Below, in pieces: positions 50,079 to 58,029 of a stretch of 64,000 bases of DNA; positions within the stretch are counted from its first letter, which is position 1, and every line of letters starts with the position of its first letter. This DNA is from Pseudomonas chlororaphis. Lineage in GTDB: Bacteria > Pseudomonadota > Gammaproteobacteria > Pseudomonadales > Pseudomonadaceae. Made by a program: the position numbers and the translations under genes. Below the pieces are notes generated by a model. That model was not told the DNA's origin. It worked only from the letters and a program-made list of their open reading frames with translations, and ran no database searches. The stretch is taken from positions 1 to 64,000 of the forward strand of contig NZ_MSCT01000013.1 of NCBI RefSeq assembly GCF_001921865.1, written 5' to 3'.

Positions 50079-50278
50079 AGGCTTCCCATCAGCAAAATCA
50101 CAGTGGCGCAGACGCAGGCGTACAACGCCCCTTCGAACAACGCTTCGTGCCAGACGAAACGCAACACGCCGAGGCGCCGCAGCCCCCAGTCGAGCAGCAG
50201 GAAAATCGGCAAGGCCAGCAACAAGGCCTGGGCAATGGGCGGCAGGTAGACGCCGCCGACCTCGAAATCAATGGGCAA
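50075..50278 (-). CDS. DUF1656 (AaeX-like) small membrane protein
   Basis: 67 residues with two hydrophobic helices (LLLALPIFLLLDWGLRRLG and ALYACVCATVILLMG). The start DFEVGGVYLPP is typical of DUF1656. Start codon is TTG 50278, supported by GGAGA about 7 nt upstream and by overlap with the FUSC stop. It always sits between FUSC and HlyD-type genes in such operons and is thought to assist the pump. Confidence 0.87.
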   Translation of the reverse strand: MPIDFEVGGVYLPPIAQALLLALPIFLLLDWGLRRLGVLRFVWHEALFEGALYACVCATVILLMGSL

Positions 50279-52415
50279 GGGCCGGTTCTCCTGTTTCCGT
50301 GGGTTGCAACAAAGGGCTGTAGCGCTCGAGGAACGCGCCGACGATCAGCAGCGAGACGCGCATGCGAAACACCGACCACAGCTGTTCGCGCGCCTGGGGC
50401 CGCTCGTCGCCGTGCAACTGGTCCAGGTGGTCGCCCAGCTCCCGCAGCCGCGCCAGTAACGCCTCCACGTCCAGACCCGGGCGGCCCGCCACATAGCGGC
50501 CGACGCGGCGCAGCAACTGCTGCAGATCGGCATTGGCCGCGCTGTCCAGCCAGGGGTTGTCCAGGCTCTGCTGCTTGAGCTGGTGCATCGCCACGCCGAG
50601 GGTCATGCAGGCCAGGCTGGTTTCGAAGCGCTCGGCGGACGCCCGGTCGCCGGCGGCGGGCAACAACCCGATCATCTGGGTCAGGCGGTCGACCATGCGG
50701 CTCTCGAAGACGAACTGCTCCTCGTCGCCGGCCGTGGTTTTCTGCAAGGCATACACCTGCTCGCGGGTGTCGCGGAACAGCCGGCGAATGCGCAGCACCG
50801 GGTTGAACGGAAAGATGAAGGCGTACACCAGCAACGACAGCACCCCGCCGCTGACATAGGCCCCGGCGAACTCGAACCACTGGATCGCGCTGTTCTGCCA
50901 GGCGCCGATGTTCTGCGGGCCGATCATCAGCAGGCTCGACAGCCCCAGGCCCATGCCGATACCGGCGGTCATCGGGCTGGCCAGGCCCACCGCGACCATG
51001 TACAGCAGCGGCACCAGCAGCAGCGCCAGCCACTCGAAGTCGCCGATCAGCGGCACCAGGGCGAAGACATAGACCGCCGAGATCGCCAACGCCAGGGCCT
51101 GGCCGCGCATATAGCTCTGCGCCGCCAGCAGCGGCCGCGGAAAGGTCGCCATCAGCGAACAGAGAATGCCCACCAGGACCATGCTCGAGCGCGCGCCGTC
51201 CCAGGCGGTCTCGATCCAGATCAGCCCGGCGACCATCAGCGCGGTAAAGGCCCGCAGCGCATTCATCGCCGCCAGCGGCCAGTCCAGGTGCAGCGGGTTG
51301 GCCCGCCCCTGGCGGTACAGGCAACTGGCCTGGCGCCCGTCCTGGATCGCGTCGCTGAACTCCAGGATGTCTTCGAGCTGCTTGAGCATCCGCGCCTGCT
51401 CCCAGCGCAAGGCCCAGGCCAGGGAACGCAAGGTGGCCGGCAAGGCCTCGGCGCTCTGCTCGGCGCGCCGGGCCTGCTCGTCGAAGCGCTGCTGCAACTG
51501 GCCGAACTGCTGGCGGGACGCCGCCGGCAGCGCCCGCCCGTGCAGCGCCAGCTCGTCGAGAAACGCCAGCTCGTCGGCGCGCAGTTGCTGGATCGCCTCC
51601 GGCAGCTCGCCGACCCAGCGCGCGCGGAGCAGCTCGCGCTGGTGGCGCAATACGGTCAGGCGCGAGGTCAACAGCACCAACTGGTTGCCCAGCAGTTGCA
51701 CCAGGCCGTCGGCGCTGCGCAGGCGCGGCGCGTCGAAATACAGGTGCCGGCGCAAACCTTCCAGGGCGCCGATCTCGCCCAGCAACTGCATTTGCCGTTT
51801 ATGGAAGTCGGCCTCGCTCTCGTCGGTGCGAATCGCCGCCGCGGCATGGGTAGCGAGCAACTTGAGCACCTGGTCGATCTTGGCGAAATAGCCATGGGCC
51901 ACGGCCTCGGGACGCGCCGTGAGCAGGCTGACCACGCAGACGCAGGCCACCGCCAGCAGGGTTTCGGTGACCCGGGTGATGGCCAGCATCAGGGTATTGC
52001 CCTGGTCGGGGATCGCCAGCATCGCCACCACCACCGCGGTGTAGCCGCTGAGCACGAACGCCTGGGAACTGGTGTAGCGCAACAGCGTGCCGCCGGCGGT
52101 GCACAGCGCCAGCCAGAGCCCAAGGGTGACCAGGAACGGCAGCGGCGCCTGGGGAAAGATCGCCATGATCAGCACCGCCACCGCCGCCCCCAGGGTGGTC
52201 CCCAGCACCTGGCCGAAACTGCGGGCCAGGGCCATGCCGGCCAGAGGCTGGCTGACGATGATCACCGCCATCAGCGACCACTTGGGCTGGTCCAGGTCGA
52301 AAATGAACGCCAGGTACAGCGTCAGCAGCCCCGCGGCGATGGTGCGCAAGGCGAAGCGCAGCACGGCGGCTCCCGGGTCGAGCACGATCCTGAAGTAGTT
52401 GATCAGTGGCTGCAT
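50268..52415 (-). CDS. FUSC-family aromatic-acid efflux protein (AaeB-like)
   Basis: 715 residues from ATG 52415 (QPLINYFRIVLDPGA); longer in-frame starts lack family sequence. Two sets of membrane helices (about 15-170 and 375-500) are separated by a cytoplasmic helical region, the FUSC arrangement. Typical segments are LDQPKWSLMAVIIVSQPLAG and the repeated-half W...AWDGARSSMVLVG. It is first in the operon with DUF1656 and the HlyD adaptor. An outer-membrane channel gene is missing here, so OprN or another channel may serve. Role by family: efflux of hydroxybenzoate-like acids. Confidence 0.88.
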   Translation of the reverse strand: MQPLINYFRIVLDPGAAVLRFALRTIAAGLLTLYLAFIFDLDQPKWSLMAVIIVSQPLAGMALARSFGQVLGTTLGAAVAVLIMAIFPQAPLPFLVTLGLWLALCTAGGTLLRYTSSQAFVLSGYTAVVVAMLAIPDQGNTLMLAITRVTETLLAVACVCVVSLLTARPEAVAHGYFAKIDQVLKLLATHAAAAIRTDESEADFHKRQMQLLGEIGALEGLRRHLYFDAPRLRSADGLVQLLGNQLVLLTSRLTVLRHQRELLRARWVGELPEAIQQLRADELAFLDELALHGRALPAASRQQFGQLQQRFDEQARRAEQSAEALPATLRSLAWALRWEQARMLKQLEDILEFSDAIQDGRQASCLYRQGRANPLHLDWPLAAMNALRAFTALMVAGLIWIETAWDGARSSMVLVGILCSLMATFPRPLLAAQSYMRGQALALAISAVYVFALVPLIGDFEWLALLLVPLLYMVAVGLASPMTAGIGMGLGLSSLLMIGPQNIGAWQNSAIQWFEFAGAYVSGGVLSLLVYAFIFPFNPVLRIRRLFRDTREQVYALQKTTAGDEEQFVFESRMVDRLTQMIGLLPAAGDRASAERFETSLACMTLGVAMHQLKQQSLDNPWLDSAANADLQQLLRRVGRYVAGRPGLDVEALLARLRELGDHLDQLHGDERPQAREQLWSVFRMRVSLLIVGAFLERYSPLLQPTETGEPALAH

Positions 52416-52625
52416 GAATGGATTCTGGACAAAAGCGCACCTGCGGCTAGCGTAGTCAATCTGCGGCCGGGAAAGCATATCGCCCTGGCACTCCCGGCAG
52501 GAAGGCAATCATGCCCGAACCGTTGATCGACCGCCTCAATCACTTCGTCAAGCAGACCGATTGGACAACCCGGGCCCAGGCTTCTAGCCTTGCCGCGCCG
52601 CGAAAAACCTGAGCCGTGCCCACCG

Positions 52626-53525
52626 ATGATCGTCCGCCCCAAGCCGAACCTGCTCGGCATCCTGTTTTCCCTCAAGGGTTCGATCGCCAAGCGCATCGCC
52701 CTGCGCAGCCTGCTGGTGACCCTGCTGGCGTCGGTGATCGTGCTGGTGGAGACCTGGCACCCGGCGTACTTCTCCAAGGTCAACGCCACGCCCTTCACCT
52801 TGCTGGGGCTGTCGCTGTCGATCTTCATGAGCTTTCGCAACAACGCCTGCTACGACCGCTGGTGGGAAGGCCGCCGGCAACTGGGGCAGATGATCGTCGA
52901 GGTGCGCTCGCTGATTCGCCAGAGCCTGATCATCCACGACCCCGCCGAGCGCGCCAGCCTGCTGCGCGGGCTCTGCGGTTTCGCCCACGGTCTGGTGGCC
53001 CGCCTGCGCCGCGAGGACGAAGCCGAAGCCGCCCGGCCCTGGGTCGACCGGGCCATCGACCGCGACCACCCGAACATCAGCGACAGCCTGTTGCAGGACC
53101 TGGGCCGACGCTGCTCCGCGCTGGCCGAACAAGGGCAGATCAGCGACTGGCGCTACACCCAGCTGGAAACCCGCCTGGTCAGCCTGAGCCAGGTCCAGGC
53201 CAGTTGCGAGCGCATCAAGAGCACGCCGCTGCCCTTCCCCTACACCTTGCTGCTGCACCGTACCATCTACCTGTTCTGCATCCTCCTGCCGTTTGCCATG
53301 GCCGAGCCGCTGGGCTGGCTGACGCCGCTGTTCACCGCCATCGTCAGCTATACCTTTTTCGGCCTGGACGAAATCGGCGACGACCTGGAAGACCCGTTCG
53401 GCTTCGACGAAAACGACCTGCCGTGCGATGCCATCCTGCGCACCCTGGAGCGCGAAGTGCTGGCGGCCCTCGGCCAGCGCGAGCTGCCGCCGGCCCTGGA
53501 GCCCGTCGATTACGTGCTGACCTGA
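52626..53525 (+). CDS. Bestrophin-family (YneE-like) membrane protein
   Basis: 299 residues from ATG 52626. It matches bacterial bestrophins: a first helix after LFSLKGSIAKRIALR, the conserved FMSFRNNACYDRWWEGRR motif, and TYLFLDEIGDD-type region (FFGLDEIGDDLEDPFGFDENDL) near the C-terminus. These form pentameric anion or cation channels in the inner membrane. It is divergent from the FUSC operon. No good Shine-Dalgarno is seen at the start, so an upstream start in the same frame (52590) cannot be excluded. Confidence 0.87.
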   Translation: MIVRPKPNLLGILFSLKGSIAKRIALRSLLVTLLASVIVLVETWHPAYFSKVNATPFTLLGLSLSIFMSFRNNACYDRWWEGRRQLGQMIVEVRSLIRQSLIIHDPAERASLLRGLCGFAHGLVARLRREDEAEAARPWVDRAIDRDHPNISDSLLQDLGRRCSALAEQGQISDWRYTQLETRLVSLSQVQASCERIKSTPLPFPYTLLLHRTIYLFCILLPFAMAEPLGWLTPLFTAIVSYTFFGLDEIGDDLEDPFGFDENDLPCDAILRTLEREVLAALGQRELPPALEPVDYVLT

Positions 53526-53598
53526 GCCGGACCGCCACCGGCGTTTGACTCCGAAGGGAACCTGACCGAAGCTTGCGCCTTCGCAAAGTCGACCCGCC

Positions 53599-54666
53599 AT
53601 GGATGCCTGCATGACCAAGCCCCGCCGCAACCTGCTGATCTGCCTGCTCGCCGTCGTGGCCCTGGGCCTGGCCTGGCAGTTCCTGCGCAGCACCCCGCCG
53701 GTGGTGCCGGACGCGATCAAGCACGGTTACGGCAAGGCCCTGGAACAGGCGCGCAACGGCCAGCCGGGGGCGGCGCGGGTGCTCTACCAGCAACTGGCGC
53801 GGCCCGACCTGTCGGACAGCCGGCGCATCCGCCTGCTGGCCGAATTGCCCAACTACCCCAGCCCGCAGGCCTTGAAACTGGTCGACGCCGATCTGCACCA
53901 CGCCTCGCCCGAGGTGCGCCAGGCGGCCATTCAGAGCGTGCTCGGCCTGGTCCAGGCGGGCCAGCGCAGCCTACTGATCGGCCCGCTGCTGGACGACGAC
54001 GAACAAAGCGTGCGCTTTGCCGCCGTCACCGCCCTGCTTGGCCTGACGCCGGATGAGCAAGGCCTGTATTTCGGCCCGCTGCAACAAGTGATCGACGAGT
54101 ACACCCAGGTGCTCAAGGCCCAGCCGCAGAACGTCGAGGCGCAGTATCAACTGGCGCGCCTCTACCTGCACAACGCCAACCTGGCCAAGGCCCAGCAGAC
54201 GCTGGAACAGGCCCTGGCCCTGCAACCGGACAACCTGCAAGCGGTGATCCTGCAACTGGAGGTCCTCGACCGCCAGGGCCAGAGCGAGGCCGCCCGCCAG
54301 TTGCTGGCCAAGCAACTGCAGGCGCAACAGGACTCCGCCTACCTGCAACACGCCCTGGGCATGTGGCTGCTGCACCACGACCAGGGCGAGTTCGCCCTGC
54401 TCGGCCTGTCCCGCGCAGTGGAGCTGGAACCGAACAACGCCGACTACCGCTACGACCTGGCCACCACCCTGCACAGCGAAGAAGAGCTGGCGGCGGCGCA
54501 GAAACAACTCGAGGAAATCGTCCAGCGCCAACCCGCCAACCGCAAGGCGCGGGTGCTGCTGATCAATTACTGGAAGGAAAGCGGCCAGTTGCAGAACGTG
54601 CAGATCCTCCTGGCCCAGTTGGAACAACAGAACCCCGACGACCCGGCCCTGCAACAGGGTCTGTAA
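53599..54666 (+). CDS. TPR-repeat protein with N-terminal membrane anchor
   Basis: 355 residues (ATG 53599; MTKPRRN at 53611 is an alternative). One N-terminal hydrophobic helix (LLICLLAVVALGLAWQFL) anchors it in the inner membrane with the rest periplasmic. A HEAT-like segment about 70-150 (SPEVRQAAIQSVLGLV) precedes TPR motifs about 165-345 (VEAQYQLARLYLHNANLAKA, ADYRYDLATTLHSEEEL). It is a scaffold-type protein of unknown partner. It follows bestrophin by 73 nt and could be co-transcribed. Confidence 0.8.
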   Translation: MDACMTKPRRNLLICLLAVVALGLAWQFLRSTPPVVPDAIKHGYGKALEQARNGQPGAARVLYQQLARPDLSDSRRIRLLAELPNYPSPQALKLVDADLHHASPEVRQAAIQSVLGLVQAGQRSLLIGPLLDDDEQSVRFAAVTALLGLTPDEQGLYFGPLQQVIDEYTQVLKAQPQNVEAQYQLARLYLHNANLAKAQQTLEQALALQPDNLQAVILQLEVLDRQGQSEAARQLLAKQLQAQQDSAYLQHALGMWLLHHDQGEFALLGLSRAVELEPNNADYRYDLATTLHSEEELAAAQKQLEEIVQRQPANRKARVLLINYWKESGQLQNVQILLAQLEQQNPDDPALQQGL

Positions 54667-54980
54667 CCGCCGTTGCTCCTGAAAATGCGTGTCGTCTGAT
54701 CCGCCCCTTGCTGCCGCTGGTGCCGGACCCGCTGGAATAGCTGACACCCGACCCGTAGCCGCTGCCAAGCCCCAGCGAGGCTGCGTACGGTCGCGCAGCG
54801 GCCGCAACGTTCTGCCGGATAAACCCTGTACTCAGGTATGGCGAGGACTCCGTCCTCGAGCGCAGCCTCGTTGCGCTCGACAGCGGCTACAGAGGTTGCC
54901 GGTCTGCCCCGGCTCATGCCCAAACCCTGTAGCCGCTGCCGCAGGCTGCGTACGACTGCGCAGCAGGCGCTATCGGGTCA
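54667..54980. repeat. 314-bp intergenic region with three GTAGCCGCTG REP units
   Basis: Units lie at about 54755-54785 (plus), 54861-54892 (minus) and 54928-54950 (plus). The first two form an imperfect inverted pair and share GTAGCCGCTG and GAGGCTGCG ends. No coding sequence is visible. It lies between convergent genes and may terminate or stabilise transcripts. Confidence 0.75.
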
Positions 54981-55358
54981 TCAGGCCAGCAGGCGCTGGA
55001 TCTGTTCTTGCAGGCTGTCGAGGTCGAAGGGTTTGGCCAGGATCGGCGCGCTCCGGGCGATCGGGCTGCCGGACTCGAGGATTTCGGTGGGGTAGCCGCT
55101 GATGAAGATCACCTTGAGGTCCGGACGCAGCTTCACCGCAGGTTCGGCGATCATGACCCCGGTGATCCCGCCGGGCAGCCGGTAGTCGGTGATCATCACG
55201 TCCAGGTGCGGTTTGCTGGCGAGGATCTCGAACGCCTGCTCGCCGTTTTCCGCTTGCAATACCCGGTAACCCAGGCCCGACAGGTAGTCGGCGAGCAACA
55301 TCAGGATCACCGGTTCATCTTCGACGATCAGTACGACGTCTTGTGCATCTTCACTCAT
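54981..55358 (-). CDS. Single-domain response regulator (CheY-like receiver)
   Basis: 125 residues from ATG 55358 (AAAGG upstream). It is a receiver only: acidic pair E13-D14, phosphoacceptor D58 (MITDYRLPG), switch Ser (FISGYP) and Lys in ILAKPFD. The FISGYP motif is typical of receivers paired with hybrid kinases of the CheY-like/FixJ-receiver class. It lies 78 nt after the receiver-kinase gene on the same strand, so the two are likely partners. No output domain, so it acts by protein contact or as a phosphate sink. Confidence 0.9.
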   Translation of the reverse strand: MSEDAQDVVLIVEDEPVILMLLADYLSGLGYRVLQAENGEQAFEILASKPHLDVMITDYRLPGGITGVMIAEPAVKLRPDLKVIFISGYPTEILESGSPIARSAPILAKPFDLDSLQEQIQRLLA

Positions 55359-55436
55359 GAGAAGCCTTTGTTCGGTCAATAGCTGCTGATACGACCATCC
55401 GGTCATACAGAAGGTTGCGTGGGCGCCGGTGTTTTC

Positions 55437-56618
55437 CTACAGCGGCAGACAAACACGAAACAGGGCACCTTCGCCGATCCTGCTTTCGACTTCGAGGGTG
55501 CCGCCATGGGCAGTGACGATCTGCTCGGAAATGAACAGCCCCAGGCCGAGCCCGGCCACTGCGTGGTTGGCGCTGATGCGCTCGAACTGCTGGAAGATGC
55601 GGCCCTGGTTTTCCTCGCTGATGCCGATCCCGTAGTCGCGCACCTCGACCCGCGCCTGCCCGTCCGCGCGGTACACCCGCACCTCGATCGGGCTCTTGGC
55701 ACCATAGCGCAAGGCATTGGTCAGCAGGTTGGAAATCACCTGTTCGATGCGAAATTCGTCCCACTGGCCGGACACCGCTGCTTCGGCGTCCAGGCTGATG
55801 GACGACTCGGCGGCCTCGACCTGGGGCGCGAAGTTCTCCAGCAGGCCGCGCACCAGTTGCGCCAGATCGACCTCGCTGGGGCGGATCGACAGTTTGCCGG
55901 TGCGGATCCGCGAGATGTCCAGCATGTCCTCGATCAGGCGAATCAGGCTGTTGATCTGGCGCTCGTCGCGGTCGACCATGGCGTGCATCTTGTCCAGGCT
56001 GAAGGCCGCGGCGTTGTCGCGGGCCAGGTGCATCTTGCGCAGCTGGGTTTCCAGGATCAGGCCGTTCAACGGCGTACGCACTTCATGGGCGACGATCGAC
56101 ATGAAATCGTCGCGCATGCGCACCGCTTGCTCCAGTTCGTTCTGGGTCGCCTGCAACCGCTGGAGCAGCGTCTCCTGCTCGCGCCGGCTCTGCTCCAGGG
56201 CTTCGACCTGCTGCTTCATGGCCTTGCTTTGCCGGTACAGGTCGACGAACACATTGACCTTGCTCTTCACCGCCTGGATGTCCAACGGCTTGTGCAGGAA
56301 GTCCACCGCGCCGCTTTCGTAGCCCTTGAAGGCATAGTTGAGCTCACGCCCGGCGGCGCTGACGAAGACGATGGGGATGTTCTTGGTCTTTTCCGTGCCG
56401 CGCATCAGTTCGGCCAGCTCGAAACCGTTCATGCCGGGCATCTGCACATCGAGAATCGCCATGGCGAATTCATGCTCGAGCAGCAGCGACAGCGCCTCGT
56501 CCGCCGACAGCGCCTTGTACACCTGGCGGTCCTCGCGCTTGATCAGCGCCTCGAGGGCCAGCAGGTTCTCCGGCAGGTCGTCGACGATCAGTAGCTTGGC
56601 TTGGATATTACTTAACAT
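55437..56618 (-). CDS. Receiver-histidine kinase hybrid (N-terminal REC)
   Basis: 393 residues. The N-terminal receiver (LLIVDDLPENLLALEALI, Asp in ILDVQMPG) is followed by a coiled coil (about 125-165), a HisKA domain with IVAHEVRTPL, and a HATPase with NLLTNALRYG, DYGIGI and GLGLGLFI boxes. No membrane segment, so it is cytoplasmic. It overlaps the CheB gene by 7 nt, placing it in the operon with the large hybrid kinase, CheR and CheB. It probably receives phosphate from the large kinase and passes signal to the receiver at 54981. Confidence 0.9.
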   Translation of the reverse strand: MLSNIQAKLLIVDDLPENLLALEALIKREDRQVYKALSADEALSLLLEHEFAMAILDVQMPGMNGFELAELMRGTEKTKNIPIVFVSAAGRELNYAFKGYESGAVDFLHKPLDIQAVKSKVNVFVDLYRQSKAMKQQVEALEQSRREQETLLQRLQATQNELEQAVRMRDDFMSIVAHEVRTPLNGLILETQLRKMHLARDNAAAFSLDKMHAMVDRDERQINSLIRLIEDMLDISRIRTGKLSIRPSEVDLAQLVRGLLENFAPQVEAAESSISLDAEAAVSGQWDEFRIEQVISNLLTNALRYGAKSPIEVRVYRADGQARVEVRDYGIGISEENQGRIFQQFERISANHAVAGLGLGLFISEQIVTAHGGTLEVESRIGEGALFRVCLPL

Positions 56619-57217
56619 GCGCTTCGTTCCAGCTCGACAAGCAAACGGCTGATGCCGTGCAAAGGGAGAATGTAATCCGGTTGGTGCAGCGCGATGGCCG
56701 CCTCGGGCATGGTCGCCACCTGGGCCTCGGCCGGGTCCTGGACGATACTCAGGCCGCCGCGCCGCTTGACCTGGGCCAGGCCCTGGGCGCCGTCCCGGTT
56801 GGCCCCGGTCAACAGCACCGCGGCCAGGCGCGGGCCATAGGCATCGGCGGCGGAGTCGAACAGGTAATCGATGGCCGGGCGCGAATGATGCACGCGGTCC
56901 TCCTGGCTCAGGGACAGGCTGCGGTCCTGCTCCACCGACAAGTGATAACCCGGTGCGGCGAAATACAGGGTGCCGCGGTCGATCGACTGCTTGTCGCCCG
57001 CTTCTTTCACCGACAACGCCAGGCGCTGGGCAAACACCTCGGCCAACTGGCTGCGACGCTCGTCGGGCACGTGCAGCACCACCACGATCGGCAGGCGAAA
57101 GCCCTGGGGAAAGGCCGTGAAGATAGTCAGCAGCGCCTCGACGCCGCCGGCCGACGCTCCGACGACTATGGCCTCGACCCGGGGTAGGACGGATGTTCCG
57201 ATGGCAGCGTCGCTCAT
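56612..57217 (-). CDS. CheB-type methylesterase domain protein (no receiver)
   Basis: 201 residues from ATG 57217, overlapping the CheR stop (ATGA). The catalytic fold is present: Ser22 in GASAGG, His49 in VLHVPDERRSQL, and Asp in TGANRDGAQGL. The N-terminal regulatory receiver of true chemotaxis CheB is absent, so the domain is not controlled by its own phosphorylation. Paired with CheR and hybrid kinases but no chemoreceptor or CheA gene in the window, it probably demethylates a non-canonical substrate or the kinase itself. Confidence 0.9.
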   Translation of the reverse strand: MSDAAIGTSVLPRVEAIVVGASAGGVEALLTIFTAFPQGFRLPIVVVLHVPDERRSQLAEVFAQRLALSVKEAGDKQSIDRGTLYFAAPGYHLSVEQDRSLSLSQEDRVHHSRPAIDYLFDSAADAYGPRLAAVLLTGANRDGAQGLAQVKRRGGLSIVQDPAEAQVATMPEAAIALHQPDYILPLHGISRLLVELERSAC

Positions 57218-58029
57218 GATTTGCGGTAGATCCGTTCGTGTTTGACCAGGGCTTCGAAATCCCGGCCGTAGGCGGAAAAGTCCAGGGTTTCCTTGCTGCC
57301 CAGCACCAGGAAGCCGCGGTGGCAGAGCGACTCGTGGAACAGGCCGAACGCCCGGTCCTGCAATTTCTTGTTGAAATAGATCAAGACGTTGCGGCAGGAA
57401 ATCAGCTGGGTTTCGGAGAACACGCTGTCGGTCGCCAGGCTGTGGTCGGCGAAGGTCACGTTCTCGCGCAGGGTCTTGTCGAAGATCGCGTAGTCGTAGG
57501 CCGCCGTGTAGTAGTCGGCGAAGGAGCGCAAACCGCCGGCCTGCTGGTAGTTCTGGGTGTAGGCGCGGATGTTGGCCAGGGAAAAGATGCCCTGCTTGGC
57601 TTTCTCCAGCGAACTGGGGTTGATGTCGGTGGCATAGATGATGGTGCGCTCCAGCAGCCCTTCCTCGCGCAGCAGGATGGCCATCGAATAGACCTCCTCG
57701 CCGGTGCTGCAGCCGGCGATCCAGATCTTGATCGACGGGTAGGTCTTGAGCAGCGGCACCACTTCCTGGCGAATCGCCAGGAAGTGCGACGGGTCGCGGA
57801 ACATCTCGCTGACCGGAATCGTCAGGAACTGCAACAGCTGCATGAACGCGCCCGGGTCGTGCAGCACCCGCTCCTGCAGCGCGGAAATGGTCTTGCACTC
57901 GAACTGGCGCAGCGCGTGGCCGATCCGGCGCTTGATCGACGCGCCGGAATAGTCGCGGAAGTCGTAGCTGTACTTGAGGTAGATCGCCTCGATCAACAGG
58001 CGCAGTTCGATCTCGGTATTGCGCTCCAC
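57214..58029 (-). CDS. CheR-type protein-glutamate methyltransferase
   Basis: 271 residues with a GTG start at 58029 that shares a base with the kinase stop (TAGTG). The N-terminal helical CheR domain (YSGASIKRRIGHALRQ), SAM-binding IAGCSTGEEVYSMAI, ATDINPSSLEKA and SCRNVLIYFNKKLQ are all diagnostic. It methylates glutamates with SAM. Its place between kinase and CheB suggests a methylation-tuned sensory complex. Confidence 0.92.
   Translation of the reverse strand: MERNTEIELRLLIEAIYLKYSYDFRDYSGASIKRRIGHALRQFECKTISALQERVLHDPGAFMQLLQFLTIPVSEMFRDPSHFLAIRQEVVPLLKTYPSIKIWIAGCSTGEEVYSMAILLREEGLLERTIIYATDINPSSLEKAKQGIFSLANIRAYTQNYQQAGGLRSFADYYTAAYDYAIFDKTLRENVTFADHSLATDSVFSETQLISCRNVLIYFNKKLQDRAFGLFHESLCHRGFLVLGSKETLDFSAYGRDFEALVKHERIYRKS

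Noticed and set aside
52511-52612. 33-codon plus-strand frame before bestrophin
   Set aside because: Too short, no recognisable ribosome site, and lies in a divergent promoter region.
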